A stretch of DNA of 58,303 nt from an uncultured Acetobacteraceae bacterium (lineage in GTDB: Bacteria > Pseudomonadota > Alphaproteobacteria > Acetobacterales > Acetobacteraceae): contig CALMVO010000024.1 of the NCBI GenBank assembly GCA_937873205.1, positions 1 through 58,303 on the forward strand, in the 5' to 3' direction. A program made the translations under genes and the position numbers. Below the pieces are notes generated by a model. The model saw only the letters and a program-made list of their open reading frames with translations, was not told where the DNA came from and did not search any database. The stretch's first letter is position 1. Each line of letters starts with the position of its first letter. Shown piece after piece: positions 1-8,447 of this stretch.

Positions 1-877
1 CGTCGCCGACCAGCCCGGCGGCGCCGGCGCGGTAGAGGGCGGCGCGGGGCGGTGCGGCGAACCCCACCAGCCCGGCCCCGGCCCCGCGCGCGCCCGCCGC
101 CGAAAGTCGCGCCGCCCCGGTCATGGTGCCGCCGCCGCATACGCTCACCACGCCGCGGCTGTACTTATGACTGTCCGCTCCCAGCTCCGGCAGCCGCCAC
201 AGCCCGGGCCCGTTGTGCCAGGCCCGCACCATCTCCCGCTCCATCGCCTCCTGCCGCAGCCCGATATCGGCCACCACCAGACGGCCCAGCAGGTCCCGTC
301 CCGGCAGCAGCAGGTGCCCCGGCTTGCGGCGGTGGAACGTGACGGTGAGCTCCGCCGCCGCCACCCGGCCGCGCGCCGCACCGGTCTCGCCGTCGACGCC
401 GCTCGGCACGTCGATGGCGACCACCCGCCGCGCCGCCGCCAGCACGTCCGCCACCGCGTCGGGCACGTCGCGCGACAGCCCGGCGCCCAGCACGGCGTCG
501 ATCACCAGCTCCGCCCGCGCCGCCGCCGCAGGCTCGAACGTGACCACCGGTCCCCGCCACAGCCCTGCCGCCCGGACCGCGTCGCTGCCCGCCGCCGGCG
601 CCAGCGCCGCCACGCTCACCGGCCAACCCGCCTGCGCCAGCAGCCGCGCCGCCACATAACCGTCGCCGCCGTTGTTGCCGGGTCCGCACAGCACCAGCGC
701 CGGCATCGGCCGCACATGCCGCCGCACCGCGCGCGCCACCGCCCGGCCCGCCGCCTCCATCAGCGGGAAGAGCCCGCCGGGGCCCGCCGCCGCCGCGACA
801 TCCAGCCGCCCGATCTCCACCGGCGTCAGCAGCCGCAGCCCTGACGGTATCCGTCCGTCGCCCGCGAACCGTTCCAT
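1..877 (-). CDS. nnr: Bifunctional NAD(P)H-hydrate epimerase / ADP-dependent dehydratase (3' end beyond window)
   Basis: Repairs hydrated NAD(P)H: the N-terminal YjeF_N domain epimerises NAD(P)HX and the C-terminal ribokinase-like domain dehydrates the S form using ADP. Reading from ATG 877-875, the N-terminus carries the YjeF_N signature GPGNNGGDGYVAARLL at about residues 60-75. The end of that domain reads TVTFHRRKPGHLLLPGR, and the dehydratase begins with HKYSRGVVSVCGGGTMTG followed by GAARLSAAGARGAGAG. The frame is open to base 1, so the catalytic GDGD-type motif of the dehydratase lies outside the window. Neighbouring genes are unrelated. Identification rests on both domain signatures occurring in one frame; only the C-terminus is unseen. 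Confidence 0.9.
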   Translation of the reverse strand, partial: MERFAGDGRIPSGLRLLTPVEIGRLDVAAAAGPGGLFPLMEAAGRAVARAVRRHVRPMPALVLCGPGNNGGDGYVAARLLAQAGWPVSVAALAPAAGSDAVRAAGLWRGPVVTFEPAAAARAELVIDAVLGAGLSRDVPDAVADVLAAARRVVAIDVPSGVDGETGAARGRVAAAELTVTFHRRKPGHLLLPGRDLLGRLVVADIGLRQEAMEREMVRAWHNGPGLWRLPELGADSHKYSRGVVSVCGGGTMTGAARLSAAGARGAGAGLVGFAAPPRAALYRAGAAGLVGD

Positions 878-954
878 CCCGCCCCCATCTCCCGCCTTGC
901 GCAACTCCACCGGACACGCGATCAGCAGGGCGCCCCAGCAGGAGACCGCGACCA

Positions 955-1449
955 ATGACCGGCCAGATCGTCAGCAACGCCAGCTATGCCCCCGGTGGCA
1001 GCATCCTGTGGGGCCTGGTTCTGTCGGTCCACCTGCTCGCCATGGCCGCCTGGCTCGGCGGCGCCGCCTACACCGTGCTCGTGCTCCGCCCCAGCCTCGG
1101 CCTGCTCGACGGCACCCAGCGCAACTCGGTGCAGCTCCAGACCCTGACCCGCTACTTCCGGCTGGTCTGGCACGTCATGCCGCTGGTTCTGGTCACCGGC
1201 TGGCTGATGCTGGCCTTCCCGCTCGGCGGTTTCAACGATCCCGACTGGCACGTCCAGGCCATGCAAGGGATCGGCGTGATCATCGCCCTGCTGTTCGCCT
1301 ATGCCTACTTCAGACCGCTCCGGAAGGTGCGCCGCGCGATCCGGCCGCAGCCGGCGGACTTCGAGCGCGTGCGTACGCTGGTCGCGCTCAACCTTTATCT
1401 CGGTGTGCTGGTGGTGGTGATTGCTTCGTTGGATCACGTCTTTCAGTGA
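955..1449 (+). CDS. CopD-like small integral membrane protein
   Basis: This 164-residue protein has four predicted membrane helices: about 17-40 (ILWGLVLSVHLLAMAAWLGG), 70-90, 103-122 and 143-160. The HLLAMAAWLGGAAYTVLVLRP segment in helix 1, followed by a second histidine in LVWHVMPLVLVTGWL, matches the CopD/PcoD-like membrane domain, in which buried histidines may bind copper or haem. No copper-resistance partner gene (copC, copA) lies nearby, so a copper role is only inferred from the fold. It stands alone between two oppositely oriented genes, and its stop is followed directly by a hairpin repeat. Confidence 0.65.
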   Translation: MTGQIVSNASYAPGGSILWGLVLSVHLLAMAAWLGGAAYTVLVLRPSLGLLDGTQRNSVQLQTLTRYFRLVWHVMPLVLVTGWLMLAFPLGGFNDPDWHVQAMQGIGVIIALLFAYAYFRPLRKVRRAIRPQPADFERVRTLVALNLYLGVLVVVIASLDHVFQ

Positions 1450-1509
1450 GAGAAGGCCAGGGGCTTCGCCCCTGGACCCGACCAAAGGCGGAGCCTTTGG
1501 AAACCGTTT
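1450..1509. repeat. REP-like two-hairpin repeat (copy A) between convergent genes
   Basis: It contains CCAGGGGC-TTC-GCCCCTGG and then CCAAAGGC-GGA-GCCTTTGG, two 8-bp stems with 3-nt loops, followed by a short T run. The same plan recurs near 6840, 19980, 24190 and 49232. It fills the whole gap between the convergent CopD-like and GH15 genes, where it could act as a bidirectional terminator. Confidence 0.7.
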
Positions 1510-3318
1510 TTAAGCGGCGTCCTCCACTTCGCCGCGAACTGGCACCACGCGGTCGCGCAGGTGTACGGCAGCACTCACCAGCGCCACGTGCGAGAATGCC
1601 TGCGGGAAGTTCCCCACCTGCCGCTTGCGGTGCGGATCGTATTCCTCCGCCAGCAGCCCGAGATCGTTCGACAGCCCGACCAGCCGCTCGAACAGCGCCT
1701 TCGCCTCCGCATGCCGACCCAGCATGACGTAGCTGTCCACCAGCCAGAAGCTGCAGGCCAAGAATGCGCCCTCGTCCCCGGCGAGCCCGTCCGCAGTCTC
1801 GTCGGTGCGATAGCGCAGCACGAAGCCGTCCACCAGCAGCTCCTTCTCGACCGCCGCCACCGTGGAGACGATGCGTGGATCGTCCGCCGGCAGGAAGCCG
1901 ATCACCGGCAGGAGCAGCAGCCCGGCATCCAGCGCCTCCGAGCCGAACGCCTGCGTGAAGCTGTTCTTGGTCTGGCTGAACCCCTCCCGGCAGATCGTCT
2001 CGTGGATCTCGTCCCGCACCGACCGCCACCGCTCGACCGGCCCCGGCAGCCCATACTCCTCGACGTCCTTGATCGAGCGGTCGAACGCCATCCAGCAGAA
2101 CGCCTTCGACACCGTAAACTGGCGGCGGCCGCCGCGCACCTCCCACATGCCCTCGTCCGGCTCCTTCCAGATGCTCTCCAGATGCGACAACAGCCCGACC
2201 TGCAGCGACCAGCCATGCGTCGCCTGCCGCAGGTTCTCCCGCCGCGAGAGGTGCAGCGCGCTGATCACTTCGCCGTAGACGTCGAGCTGCAGCTGGCCCG
2301 CCGCCGCGTTACCCACTCGCACCGGCACCGAGCCCTCGTAGCCGACCAGCCACGGCACCTCCCACTCCATCAACTGCCGCTCGCCGGCGATCCCGTACAT
2401 GATCTGAAGCTGCTCCGGGCTGCCCGCCACGCTGCGATGCAGCCAATCACGCCAGCTCTGCGCCTCGTCGAAGTAGCCGCCCGCCATCATCGCCATCAGC
2501 GTGAGCGTCGCGTCGCGCAGCCAGCAGAACCGGTAGTCCCAGTTCCGCGCCCCGCCGATCTGCTCGGGCAGCGACGTGGTCGGCGCAGCCACGATGCCAC
2601 CGGTCTCCGCGTAGGTGAGCGCCTTCAGCGTCACCAGCGACCGCTTCACCACAGCCTCGTAGGGTCCAGTATAGGCGCAGCGCCCAGCCCAGTCCTGCCA
2701 GTGGTCGAGGGTGCGCCGCAGTGCCGCCTCGACGTCGAACGCCGCCGGCGCCGGCAGATGCGACGGGCCATAGCTCAGCACGAAGCTGAGGCGCTGGCCT
2801 TCCGTGACCGCGAAGCGCGAGACCGTCTTCATGTCCTCGCCCTCGAGCGGGACCTCCGTCCGCAGCACCACCCGCGCCGGCCCGGCGATCGCGGTGATGC
2901 CGGCGCTGTCCGGCAGCCGCGTCACCCACGGTACCGAGGTGCCGTAATCGAACCGCAGCAGCATCTCCTGCATCATCGCCACCGTGCCGCTGCGGCCCTC
3001 GACGATCCGCACGACGCTGGGCGACGGGCAATCGATCGGCATGAAGTCGATCACCGCGACGCTGCCAGTACCGGTCGTGAACACCGTCTCCAGCACGATC
3101 CCGCTGTCGCGATAGGACCGCGTGCTGGTCGCCTCTTCGCTCGGTGCCAGCAGCCAGCGCCCGTTCTCCTCCGTGCCCACGAGCGCCGCGATGCAGGCGG
3201 CACTGTCGAAGCGCGGCCAGCAAAGCCAGTCGATCGAGCCGTTGCTGCCCACCAGCGCGCAGCTGGCACAGTCGCCGATCAGGCCGTACTCCTCGATAGC
3301 CAGGGGCGTGTAGGACAA
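1510..3318 (-). CDS. Glycoside hydrolase family 15 protein (glucoamylase/trehalase type)
   Basis: A 602-residue cytosolic protein with no signal peptide. The N-terminal beta-sandwich begins IEEYGLIGDCASCALVGSNG and continues GSIDWLCWPRFDSAACIAALVG, which is the standard start of the bacterial GH15 family of glucoamylases, dextranases and trehalases. The (alpha/alpha)6 catalytic domain carries NWDYRFCWLRDATLTL at about 259-274 and a second conserved block EYDPHRKRQVGNFPQAFSHV near the C-terminus. It should release glucose from alpha-glucans or trehalose; the substrate cannot be decided from sequence. The start is TTG, with GGTGA seven bases upstream. No trehalose or glycogen gene is adjacent. 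The 277-bp gap to the divergent helicase must hold promoters for both genes. Confidence 0.88.
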   Translation of the reverse strand: MSYTPLAIEEYGLIGDCASCALVGSNGSIDWLCWPRFDSAACIAALVGTEENGRWLLAPSEEATSTRSYRDSGIVLETVFTTGTGSVAVIDFMPIDCPSPSVVRIVEGRSGTVAMMQEMLLRFDYGTSVPWVTRLPDSAGITAIAGPARVVLRTEVPLEGEDMKTVSRFAVTEGQRLSFVLSYGPSHLPAPAAFDVEAALRRTLDHWQDWAGRCAYTGPYEAVVKRSLVTLKALTYAETGGIVAAPTTSLPEQIGGARNWDYRFCWLRDATLTLMAMMAGGYFDEAQSWRDWLHRSVAGSPEQLQIMYGIAGERQLMEWEVPWLVGYEGSVPVRVGNAAAGQLQLDVYGEVISALHLSRRENLRQATHGWSLQVGLLSHLESIWKEPDEGMWEVRGGRRQFTVSKAFCWMAFDRSIKDVEEYGLPGPVERWRSVRDEIHETICREGFSQTKNSFTQAFGSEALDAGLLLLPVIGFLPADDPRIVSTVAAVEKELLVDGFVLRYRTDETADGLAGDEGAFLACSFWLVDSYVMLGRHAEAKALFERLVGLSNDLGLLAEEYDPHRKRQVGNFPQAFSHVALVSAAVHLRDRVVPVRGEVEDAA

Positions 3319-3595
3319 GACGGATCACCTTCGCTCGAATGACCCTATGGAACGGACCCCGTAACGGTCGGTTCCCGTTCGCTCCGGAGACCGCTTGCAC
3401 GCTTGACTTCGGCGGGCGATATGCGGATACGCAGCACGGCTTGGCGCCCGGAGGCGCATGACAGCCGTACGACCCGACCGCTGGTCATTCGGGCCAGTCG
3501 AGCGGGGCGCGTCAAGACCCCGCTGACCTGTCCGCCGCAGCCCGCGGCAGCGCGAGCGGCATCCAGTCCGCACACCGACAGGTTCGAGAACATCT

Positions 3596-5407
3596 TTGAG
3601 CGATACCATCACCAACACGATCGATGACCAGAGCGTCGAGGCAGCGGGGGACGCCACCGCGTCCATCCGTCCCGAGATCGTGACCGAGCCCGTCGCCGGC
3701 CCGGAGTTGGAACGGACCGAGCTGCGCAAGGCGGTCGGACCGGCCGAATCGCTCGACATGGTCTCGGCGTCGATGCATGTAGGCGGCGGCGCCTCCACCG
3801 ACACCGGCGCGCCGATCGATACCGGCGACTCCACCCCCATCGTCGCCACTCCAGCCGACGAGCTGCCGTTGTTTTCCGAGCTCGGCCTGTCCGAGCCGAT
3901 CCAGCGCGCCATCGCCGAGATGGGCTACCGCCACCCGACCCCGATCCAGGCGCAGGCGATCCCCTTCGTGCTCGCCGGACGCGACGTGCTCGGCGTGGCG
4001 CAGACCGGCACCGGCAAGACCGCCAGCTTCACCCTGCCGTTGCTGGACATCCTGTCGGGCTCGCGCGCCCGCGCCCGCATGCCGCGCTCGCTGATCCTGG
4101 AGCCGACCCGCGAGCTGGCGCTGCAGGTCGCCGAGAACTTCGTGATGTACGGCAAGTACACCAAGCTCACCCACGCCCTGCTGATCGGCGGCGAGAGCAT
4201 GGCCGACCAGAAGGCCGCGCTGAATGCCGGCGTCGACGTGCTGATCGCGACCCCGGGCCGGCTGCTCGACCTGTTCGAGCGCGGCGGCCTGCTGATGACC
4301 CAGACCAAGACGCTGGTCATCGACGAAGCCGACCGCATGCTGGACATGGGCTTCATCCCCGACGTCGAACGCATCGTGACGCTGCTCTCGCCGAACCGTC
4401 AGACCCTGTTCTTCTCGGCCACCATGGCGCCCGAGATCCGCCGGCTGTCGGACGCGTTCCTGCGCGACCCCAAGGAGATCACGGTCAGCCGCGCCGCCTC
4501 GGTGGCGCCCACCATCGTCGCCGGCGTCGCCGTGGTGGACGAGATCGACAAGCGCAAGGCGCTGCGCAAGCTGATCCGCGCCGAGGACGTGCAGAACGCG
4601 CTCATCTTCTGCAACCGCAAGCGCGACGTGGACACGCTCTACAAGTCGCTCACCAAACACGGCTTCTCCGCCGGCGCCCTGCATGGCGACCTGGCCCAGA
4701 GCCTGCGCTTCTCGACGCTGGAGCGGTTCAAGTCGGGCGACATCCAGATGCTGGTCTGCAGCGACGTCGCCGCACGCGGCATCGACATCGGCGGCCTCAG
4801 CCATGTTTTCAACTTCGACGTGCCGATCCACGCCGAGGACTACGTCCATCGCATCGGTCGCACCGGCCGCGCGGGCCGCACCGGCCACGCCTACACCATC
4901 GCCGCCCCGGACGACCGGGGCTTCGTCGACGCGATCGAGGCCCTGATCGGCAGCACGATCCCGGCGCTCGAGGTGGACGGCGTCCCCACCGTCCCTTGGT
5001 CCGAAGGTCGCGCCCGCCGCAGCCGCGGTCGCGGCAAGCCCGCGGACGCGCCGCGCGATCCTCCCCGCGCCGCCCGCGCGCCCGAGGCCCGTCCGGCCGA
5101 GCCCGACCTGCAGTCGCCGCCGCCGCGACGCCGCCGTGATGCACCGGCGAACGGCCGCGCGGAGTCCAGGAGCCCCGAGCCTCGCGCCCAGGAGCCGCGC
5201 GCGCTCGAAGCCCGGTCGATGGAGCCCAGGGCGCAGGAGCCTCGGGGCGCCGATGGCCGCCGCCATCGGCCGGACGATCTCGGGCCGGCGGTGGTCGCGT
5301 TCGGTGGCGAGGTCCCGGCCTTCATGCTGCTGCCCACCCGCGGTCACCGCGTGGAGATCGAGCAGCCGGAGCAGGACGATCCCGACATCGTCGCCGACGG
5401 GTCCTGA
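3596..5407 (+). CDS. DEAD-box ATP-dependent RNA helicase (RhlE-like) with disordered C-terminal tail
   Basis: A 603-residue RNA helicase. All family motifs are present: the Q motif (GYRHPTPIQAQAIP), AQTGTGKT at about 135-142, PTRELALQV, TPGRLLDL, DEAD at about 243-246, SAT near 274, ALIFCNRKRD, HGDL, ARGIDI and HRIGRTGRAG near 418. An N-terminal acidic extension of about 90 residues and a C-terminal Arg/Pro/Glu-rich tail from about 455 flank the core. The tail includes a degenerate PRAQEPRALEAR/MEPRAQEPRG repeat and probably binds RNA. The start is TTG (M-S-D-T-I) with only a weak ribosome site; the first in-frame ATG comes about 50 codons later. A role in ribosome assembly or cold adaptation is inferred from the family. 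Confidence 0.93.
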   Translation: MSDTITNTIDDQSVEAAGDATASIRPEIVTEPVAGPELERTELRKAVGPAESLDMVSASMHVGGGASTDTGAPIDTGDSTPIVATPADELPLFSELGLSEPIQRAIAEMGYRHPTPIQAQAIPFVLAGRDVLGVAQTGTGKTASFTLPLLDILSGSRARARMPRSLILEPTRELALQVAENFVMYGKYTKLTHALLIGGESMADQKAALNAGVDVLIATPGRLLDLFERGGLLMTQTKTLVIDEADRMLDMGFIPDVERIVTLLSPNRQTLFFSATMAPEIRRLSDAFLRDPKEITVSRAASVAPTIVAGVAVVDEIDKRKALRKLIRAEDVQNALIFCNRKRDVDTLYKSLTKHGFSAGALHGDLAQSLRFSTLERFKSGDIQMLVCSDVAARGIDIGGLSHVFNFDVPIHAEDYVHRIGRTGRAGRTGHAYTIAAPDDRGFVDAIEALIGSTIPALEVDGVPTVPWSEGRARRSRGRGKPADAPRDPPRAARAPEARPAEPDLQSPPPRRRRDAPANGRAESRSPEPRAQEPRALEARSMEPRAQEPRGADGRRHRPDDLGPAVVAFGGEVPAFMLLPTRGHRVEIEQPEQDDPDIVADGS

Positions 5408-6707
5408 TCCAGCCGGCCTCGAGGGCACCTTCGAGGCGCGTATCGACGCTCTCGGCTCCGAAGGCGACGGCATCTCCCGCAGACGCGGATCCCCCCTCCA
5501 TGTTGGCTACGCCCTGCCCGGCGAGACCGTGCTCGCGCGGGCCCTTCCCGGCCGCGGTGCCGTCGCCGAACGCATCCTGACGCCAAGCGTCGATCGCGCC
5601 GACCCGCCCTGCCCGCTGTTCCCACGCTGCGGCGGCTGCGTGGTCCAGCACATGACGCCGCCGGCCGCGTTGGCCTGGAAGACCGGGCTGGTGACAACGG
5701 CGCTGCAGTTGGCCGGCTTCACGCTGCCCTCCGACATTGGCCACACGCAGAGCCCGCCGGCCGCGCGGCGTCGCATCGACCTCGCCATCCGCCGTGCTCC
5801 CGGGGGGACCGCCGTCGGCCTGCACGGTCGCGGCGCCGAGGACATCGTGCCGATGACGGTGTGCGCGGTCCTGCACCCGGCCCTGCTGCAGCTGGTGCTG
5901 GCGCTGCCTTCGGTGCTGAACCGGCTGCAAGGGCTGCGGCGCGCCGGCTCGGCGAAGATCAACCTGCTGGACAGCGGCCCGGACGTCTTGCTCTCCACCG
6001 ACGCCCCGCTGCAGGCCCGTGATCGCGGCATCCTTGCCGAGTTCGCCGAACGGCACGCCATTCCCCGTATCTGCTGGCAGCCGGAGGGCGGTCCTGCCCT
6101 GCCCGAGCCGGTCTGCCAGCGCGGCCCGGTCTCGCACCAGCTCGGTGGGATCGCGGTGGTACCCCCGCCCGGCGCCTTTCTGCAGGCCACCCGCGAAGGC
6201 GAGGCCGCCATCGTGGATGCGGTGCTGGCCGGCCTGCCGGACCGGCTCCCCGGTGCGGCCAGGGTGATCGAGGTCTACGCCGGCTGCGGCACAATCGGCG
6301 TGCCGCTCTCGGAGCGCGCGCGGGTCGTCGCCTACGAGGGCGACGCCGCCGCCGTCGCCTGCCTGGCGTCCGCCGCCGGTGGCCGCCGCCTCCAGGTCGC
6401 CCGGCGCGATCTCGGCCGGCAGCCGCTCCTGGCGCGGGACTTCGCCGGCGCCGCCGCCGTCGTCCTGGACCCGCCGCACGCGGGGGCCGGCCTCCAGATG
6501 CGCGAGCTGGCCGCCGCCGATGTCAGAACCGTCATTTATGCGAGCTGCAATCCCGCCGCCTTGGCGCGTGACGCCGCACCCCTGGCCCGCGCCGGCTTCG
6601 CGCTCGACCGCCTCACGGTCATCGACCAGTTCCTTTGGTCGGCCCGCGCCGAGAGCGTCAGCGTGTTCAAGCGACCGCCGAGCGGCCGGCGAAGACCGGG
6701 GGCGTAG
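5304..6707 (+). CDS. Class I SAM-dependent RNA m5U methyltransferase (TrmA/RlmD family)
   Basis: Methylates C5 of a uridine in rRNA or tRNA. A TRAM-like beta-barrel (GTFEARIDALGSEGDGI) is followed by the Fe-S cysteine cluster CPLFPRCGGCVVQHM. A SAM-binding segment follows (VIEVYAGCGTIGVPLS), then DPPHAGAG and the catalytic SCNPAALARD, and the protein ends ESVSVFKR. The helicase stop is at 5407, but homology begins around 5410 in another frame with no ATG, GTG or TTG near that point. In-frame starts exist only inside the helicase gene: GTG 5304, used here, and ATG 5253, giving 467 or 484 residues. The target nucleotide is not decidable from sequence. Confidence 0.87.
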   Translation: MARSRPSCCCPPAVTAWRSSSRSRTIPTSSPTGPDPAGLEGTFEARIDALGSEGDGISRRRGSPLHVGYALPGETVLARALPGRGAVAERILTPSVDRADPPCPLFPRCGGCVVQHMTPPAALAWKTGLVTTALQLAGFTLPSDIGHTQSPPAARRRIDLAIRRAPGGTAVGLHGRGAEDIVPMTVCAVLHPALLQLVLALPSVLNRLQGLRRAGSAKINLLDSGPDVLLSTDAPLQARDRGILAEFAERHAIPRICWQPEGGPALPEPVCQRGPVSHQLGGIAVVPPPGAFLQATREGEAAIVDAVLAGLPDRLPGAARVIEVYAGCGTIGVPLSERARVVAYEGDAAAVACLASAAGGRRLQVARRDLGRQPLLARDFAGAAAVVLDPPHAGAGLQMRELAAADVRTVIYASCNPAALARDAAPLARAGFALDRLTVIDQFLWSARAESVSVFKRPPSGRRRPGA

Positions 6708-6837
6708 CACCAGGACGGCATCCTTCCCGTTCGGGCGGACCGGCCGCTGCGTTCCGACATCCGCCGCGCGGCGCCGCCTTCGCAGATCTCTGCTTATCGA
6801 TCCGCTTCGCGGCTTTATCGCCAAAAGCCGAGGCCGT

Positions 6838-6906
6838 TGAAAATCGATTAGAAAATGGATTCTCAAGGCTCCGCCTTGAGCGGGTCCAGGGCAGAGCCCT
6901 GGCCTT
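6838..6906. repeat. REP-like two-hairpin repeat (copy B)
   Basis: CTCAAGGC-TCC-GCCTTGAG is followed by CCAGGGC-AGA-GCCCTGG and ends GGCCTTC. It lies in the 285-bp gap between the RNA methyltransferase and the sugar O-methyltransferase. Reading frame runs through it, which would add a spurious N-terminus to the downstream protein. Nothing else is evident in the gap apart from a ribosome site just before 6993. Confidence 0.7.
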
Positions 6907-6992
6907 CGATGGGCCTACTTCATGCCCCGCTTGTCAGGTTGCCGATCGCACTCGACGCCGGACCCGGAACTTGGCAAGGGACGCGACGGCAG

Positions 6993-8114
6993 ATGCAGGA
7001 GCCGCACGTGGAACACCAGGACCTCGACGCCCTGCCGCTCGAGACTTCGTCAGGCGCCGATTTCGATGGTGGCAGGACACTGTCGACCAGGATCCAGGCC
7101 GCCTATCGAGCCGGTCTGGTTCTGGACGTCGGCACGAAGGAGGGGATGTGGCTTGACGGAACGATCCCGACGCTGCGGCGCGACGTGCATGAACGCCTGC
7201 TCGACCCCGACCTCGCCGTCCTGGAGGCCATGCTCGCCGATCCCGGCAGCACGGACCTGCAGTATGGCTTCGAGGACAATGCGCGGAGCCTTGGGGCGGC
7301 ACGGGATGACAAGACGCGGCGCGACCTGGCACTTGGCGCCTATCGCCAGCTGATCCTGCTCGTCCAAGCACTGGGCGGCCTTCGTCTGGGCGAAACTGCG
7401 CTCGATCTCTCCCCCTATCCCATGCTCGATCATCTTCTCGACCGCCTTGTCGCAGTTCTGGGGATCGAGGTCGCGTTCCCGAACCCCTTCCCGGGCGAGG
7501 AGGGATTGGGGACGGAACGCGGCATCCTCACCTATCGCGCGACGCAGGCGATCTATCAGGCCTGGCGGATCAGGCAGCTCACGGCCCATGCGGAACGCCC
7601 ACGGATCTTGGAGATTGGTGCGGGAAGCGGGCGGACCGCCTATTACGCGTGGCAGCTCGGGGTCCGGGACTACACGATCATCGATCTGCCGATCACGTGC
7701 GCCGCCTCCGCGAACTTCCTGGCCCGGACTCTCGGTCCCGACCACGTCGGTCTCTATGGGGAGGATCGGGATGCCGACATCGAGATCGTGCCCGCGGGAT
7801 GCCTGCAGGAGCTATCGGGCCGGTTCGACCTGGTCCTAAACGCCGACTCGATGACGGAGATGTCGCGGGATACGGCGCAGAGCTACGTCGATTTCAGCCT
7901 GCGCTCCGCCGACCTGCTCTTGTCCATGAACCACGAGCGCAACCCGTTCACCGTTCGGGACCTCTGCGGTGACCGGTTGCAGTCGCGCGCCCTCTACTGG
8001 ATGCGCGATGGCTACGTCGAGGAGACCGCCCGCTCGACGCGCGATCGTCCGGCGGCCGGACTCACACGTGGAAGCTCTCGCCGCAGCCGCAGCGGCCCTT
8101 CTCATTCGGATTGA
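6993..8114 (+). CDS. Putative sugar O-methyltransferase
   Basis: A 373-residue SAM-dependent methyltransferase. The Rossmann motif is RILEIGAGSGRTAYYAWQLG, followed by DYTIIDLP and LGPDHVGLYGED and then FDLVLNADSMTEM. This resembles the putative sugar O-methyltransferase family found in exopolysaccharide and LPS loci. ATG 6993 is preferred because AAGGGA lies about ten bases upstream and the frame upstream of it is only translated repeat sequence. It is a solitary gene with no glycan cluster around it and looks less GC-biased at third positions than its neighbours, suggesting acquisition. Its C-terminus runs 53 bp into the convergent sufA gene, so the last 15-20 residues are not conserved sequence. 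The acceptor sugar is unknown. Confidence 0.75.
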   Translation: MQEPHVEHQDLDALPLETSSGADFDGGRTLSTRIQAAYRAGLVLDVGTKEGMWLDGTIPTLRRDVHERLLDPDLAVLEAMLADPGSTDLQYGFEDNARSLGAARDDKTRRDLALGAYRQLILLVQALGGLRLGETALDLSPYPMLDHLLDRLVAVLGIEVAFPNPFPGEEGLGTERGILTYRATQAIYQAWRIRQLTAHAERPRILEIGAGSGRTAYYAWQLGVRDYTIIDLPITCAASANFLARTLGPDHVGLYGEDRDADIEIVPAGCLQELSGRFDLVLNADSMTEMSRDTAQSYVDFSLRSADLLLSMNHERNPFTVRDLCGDRLQSRALYWMRDGYVEETARSTRDRPAAGLTRGSSRRSRSGPSHSD

Positions 8115-8436
8115 CGAACACGAAGCCCGCCGACAGCTCCTGCGTCTGGTAGTCCATCGTCGTGCCGATCAGGAACAGCGACGCCTTGCGGTCCACCAGC
8201 ACGGTCAGCCCGCGATCGGTCACCACCTCGTCGCTGGCCCCGGCCGTCTCCACCCAGTTCATGTCGTAGGACAGTCCCGAGCAACCCTTGGTGCCGACGC
8301 TGATCCGCAGCAGCTGACCGGCGTGCGCCGCCCCGTAGAGCTCGCCCAATCGCTTGGCCGCCCGCTCCGACAGCGCCATCAGCGGCGGCAATACCCGGCG
8401 CTTTGGCGCTGCGATCTCGGTCTGCGTGTCGTTCAT
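8062..8436 (-). CDS. sufA: A-type Fe-S carrier SufA/IscA
   Basis: A 124-residue A-type carrier that receives Fe-S clusters from the SufBCD scaffold and passes them to apo-proteins. The three ligand cysteines are present: Cys52 in TKGCSGLSYDM and Cys116/Cys118 in RCGCGESF. The start ATG 8436 gives the normal length; the longer frame upstream is shadow. It is the last gene of the SUF operon, 11 bp after sufT. Its 3' end overlaps the convergent sugar O-methyltransferase gene. Confidence 0.95.
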   Translation of the reverse strand: MNDTQTEIAAPKRRVLPPLMALSERAAKRLGELYGAAHAGQLLRISVGTKGCSGLSYDMNWVETAGASDEVVTDRGLTVLVDRKASLFLIGTTMDYQTQELSAGFVFVNPNEKGRCGCGESFHV

Positions 8437-8447
8437 CACCCGATCCT

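Noticed and set aside
3512-5473. Long antisense frame opposite the DEAD-box helicase
   Set aside because: The helicase strand has all motifs; the antisense product is Gly/Ala/Arg/His-rich and unlike a protein family.
6855-6992. N-terminal extension of the sugar O-methyltransferase
   Set aside because: The extra residues are translated REP-like repeat; a ribosome site supports ATG 6993.
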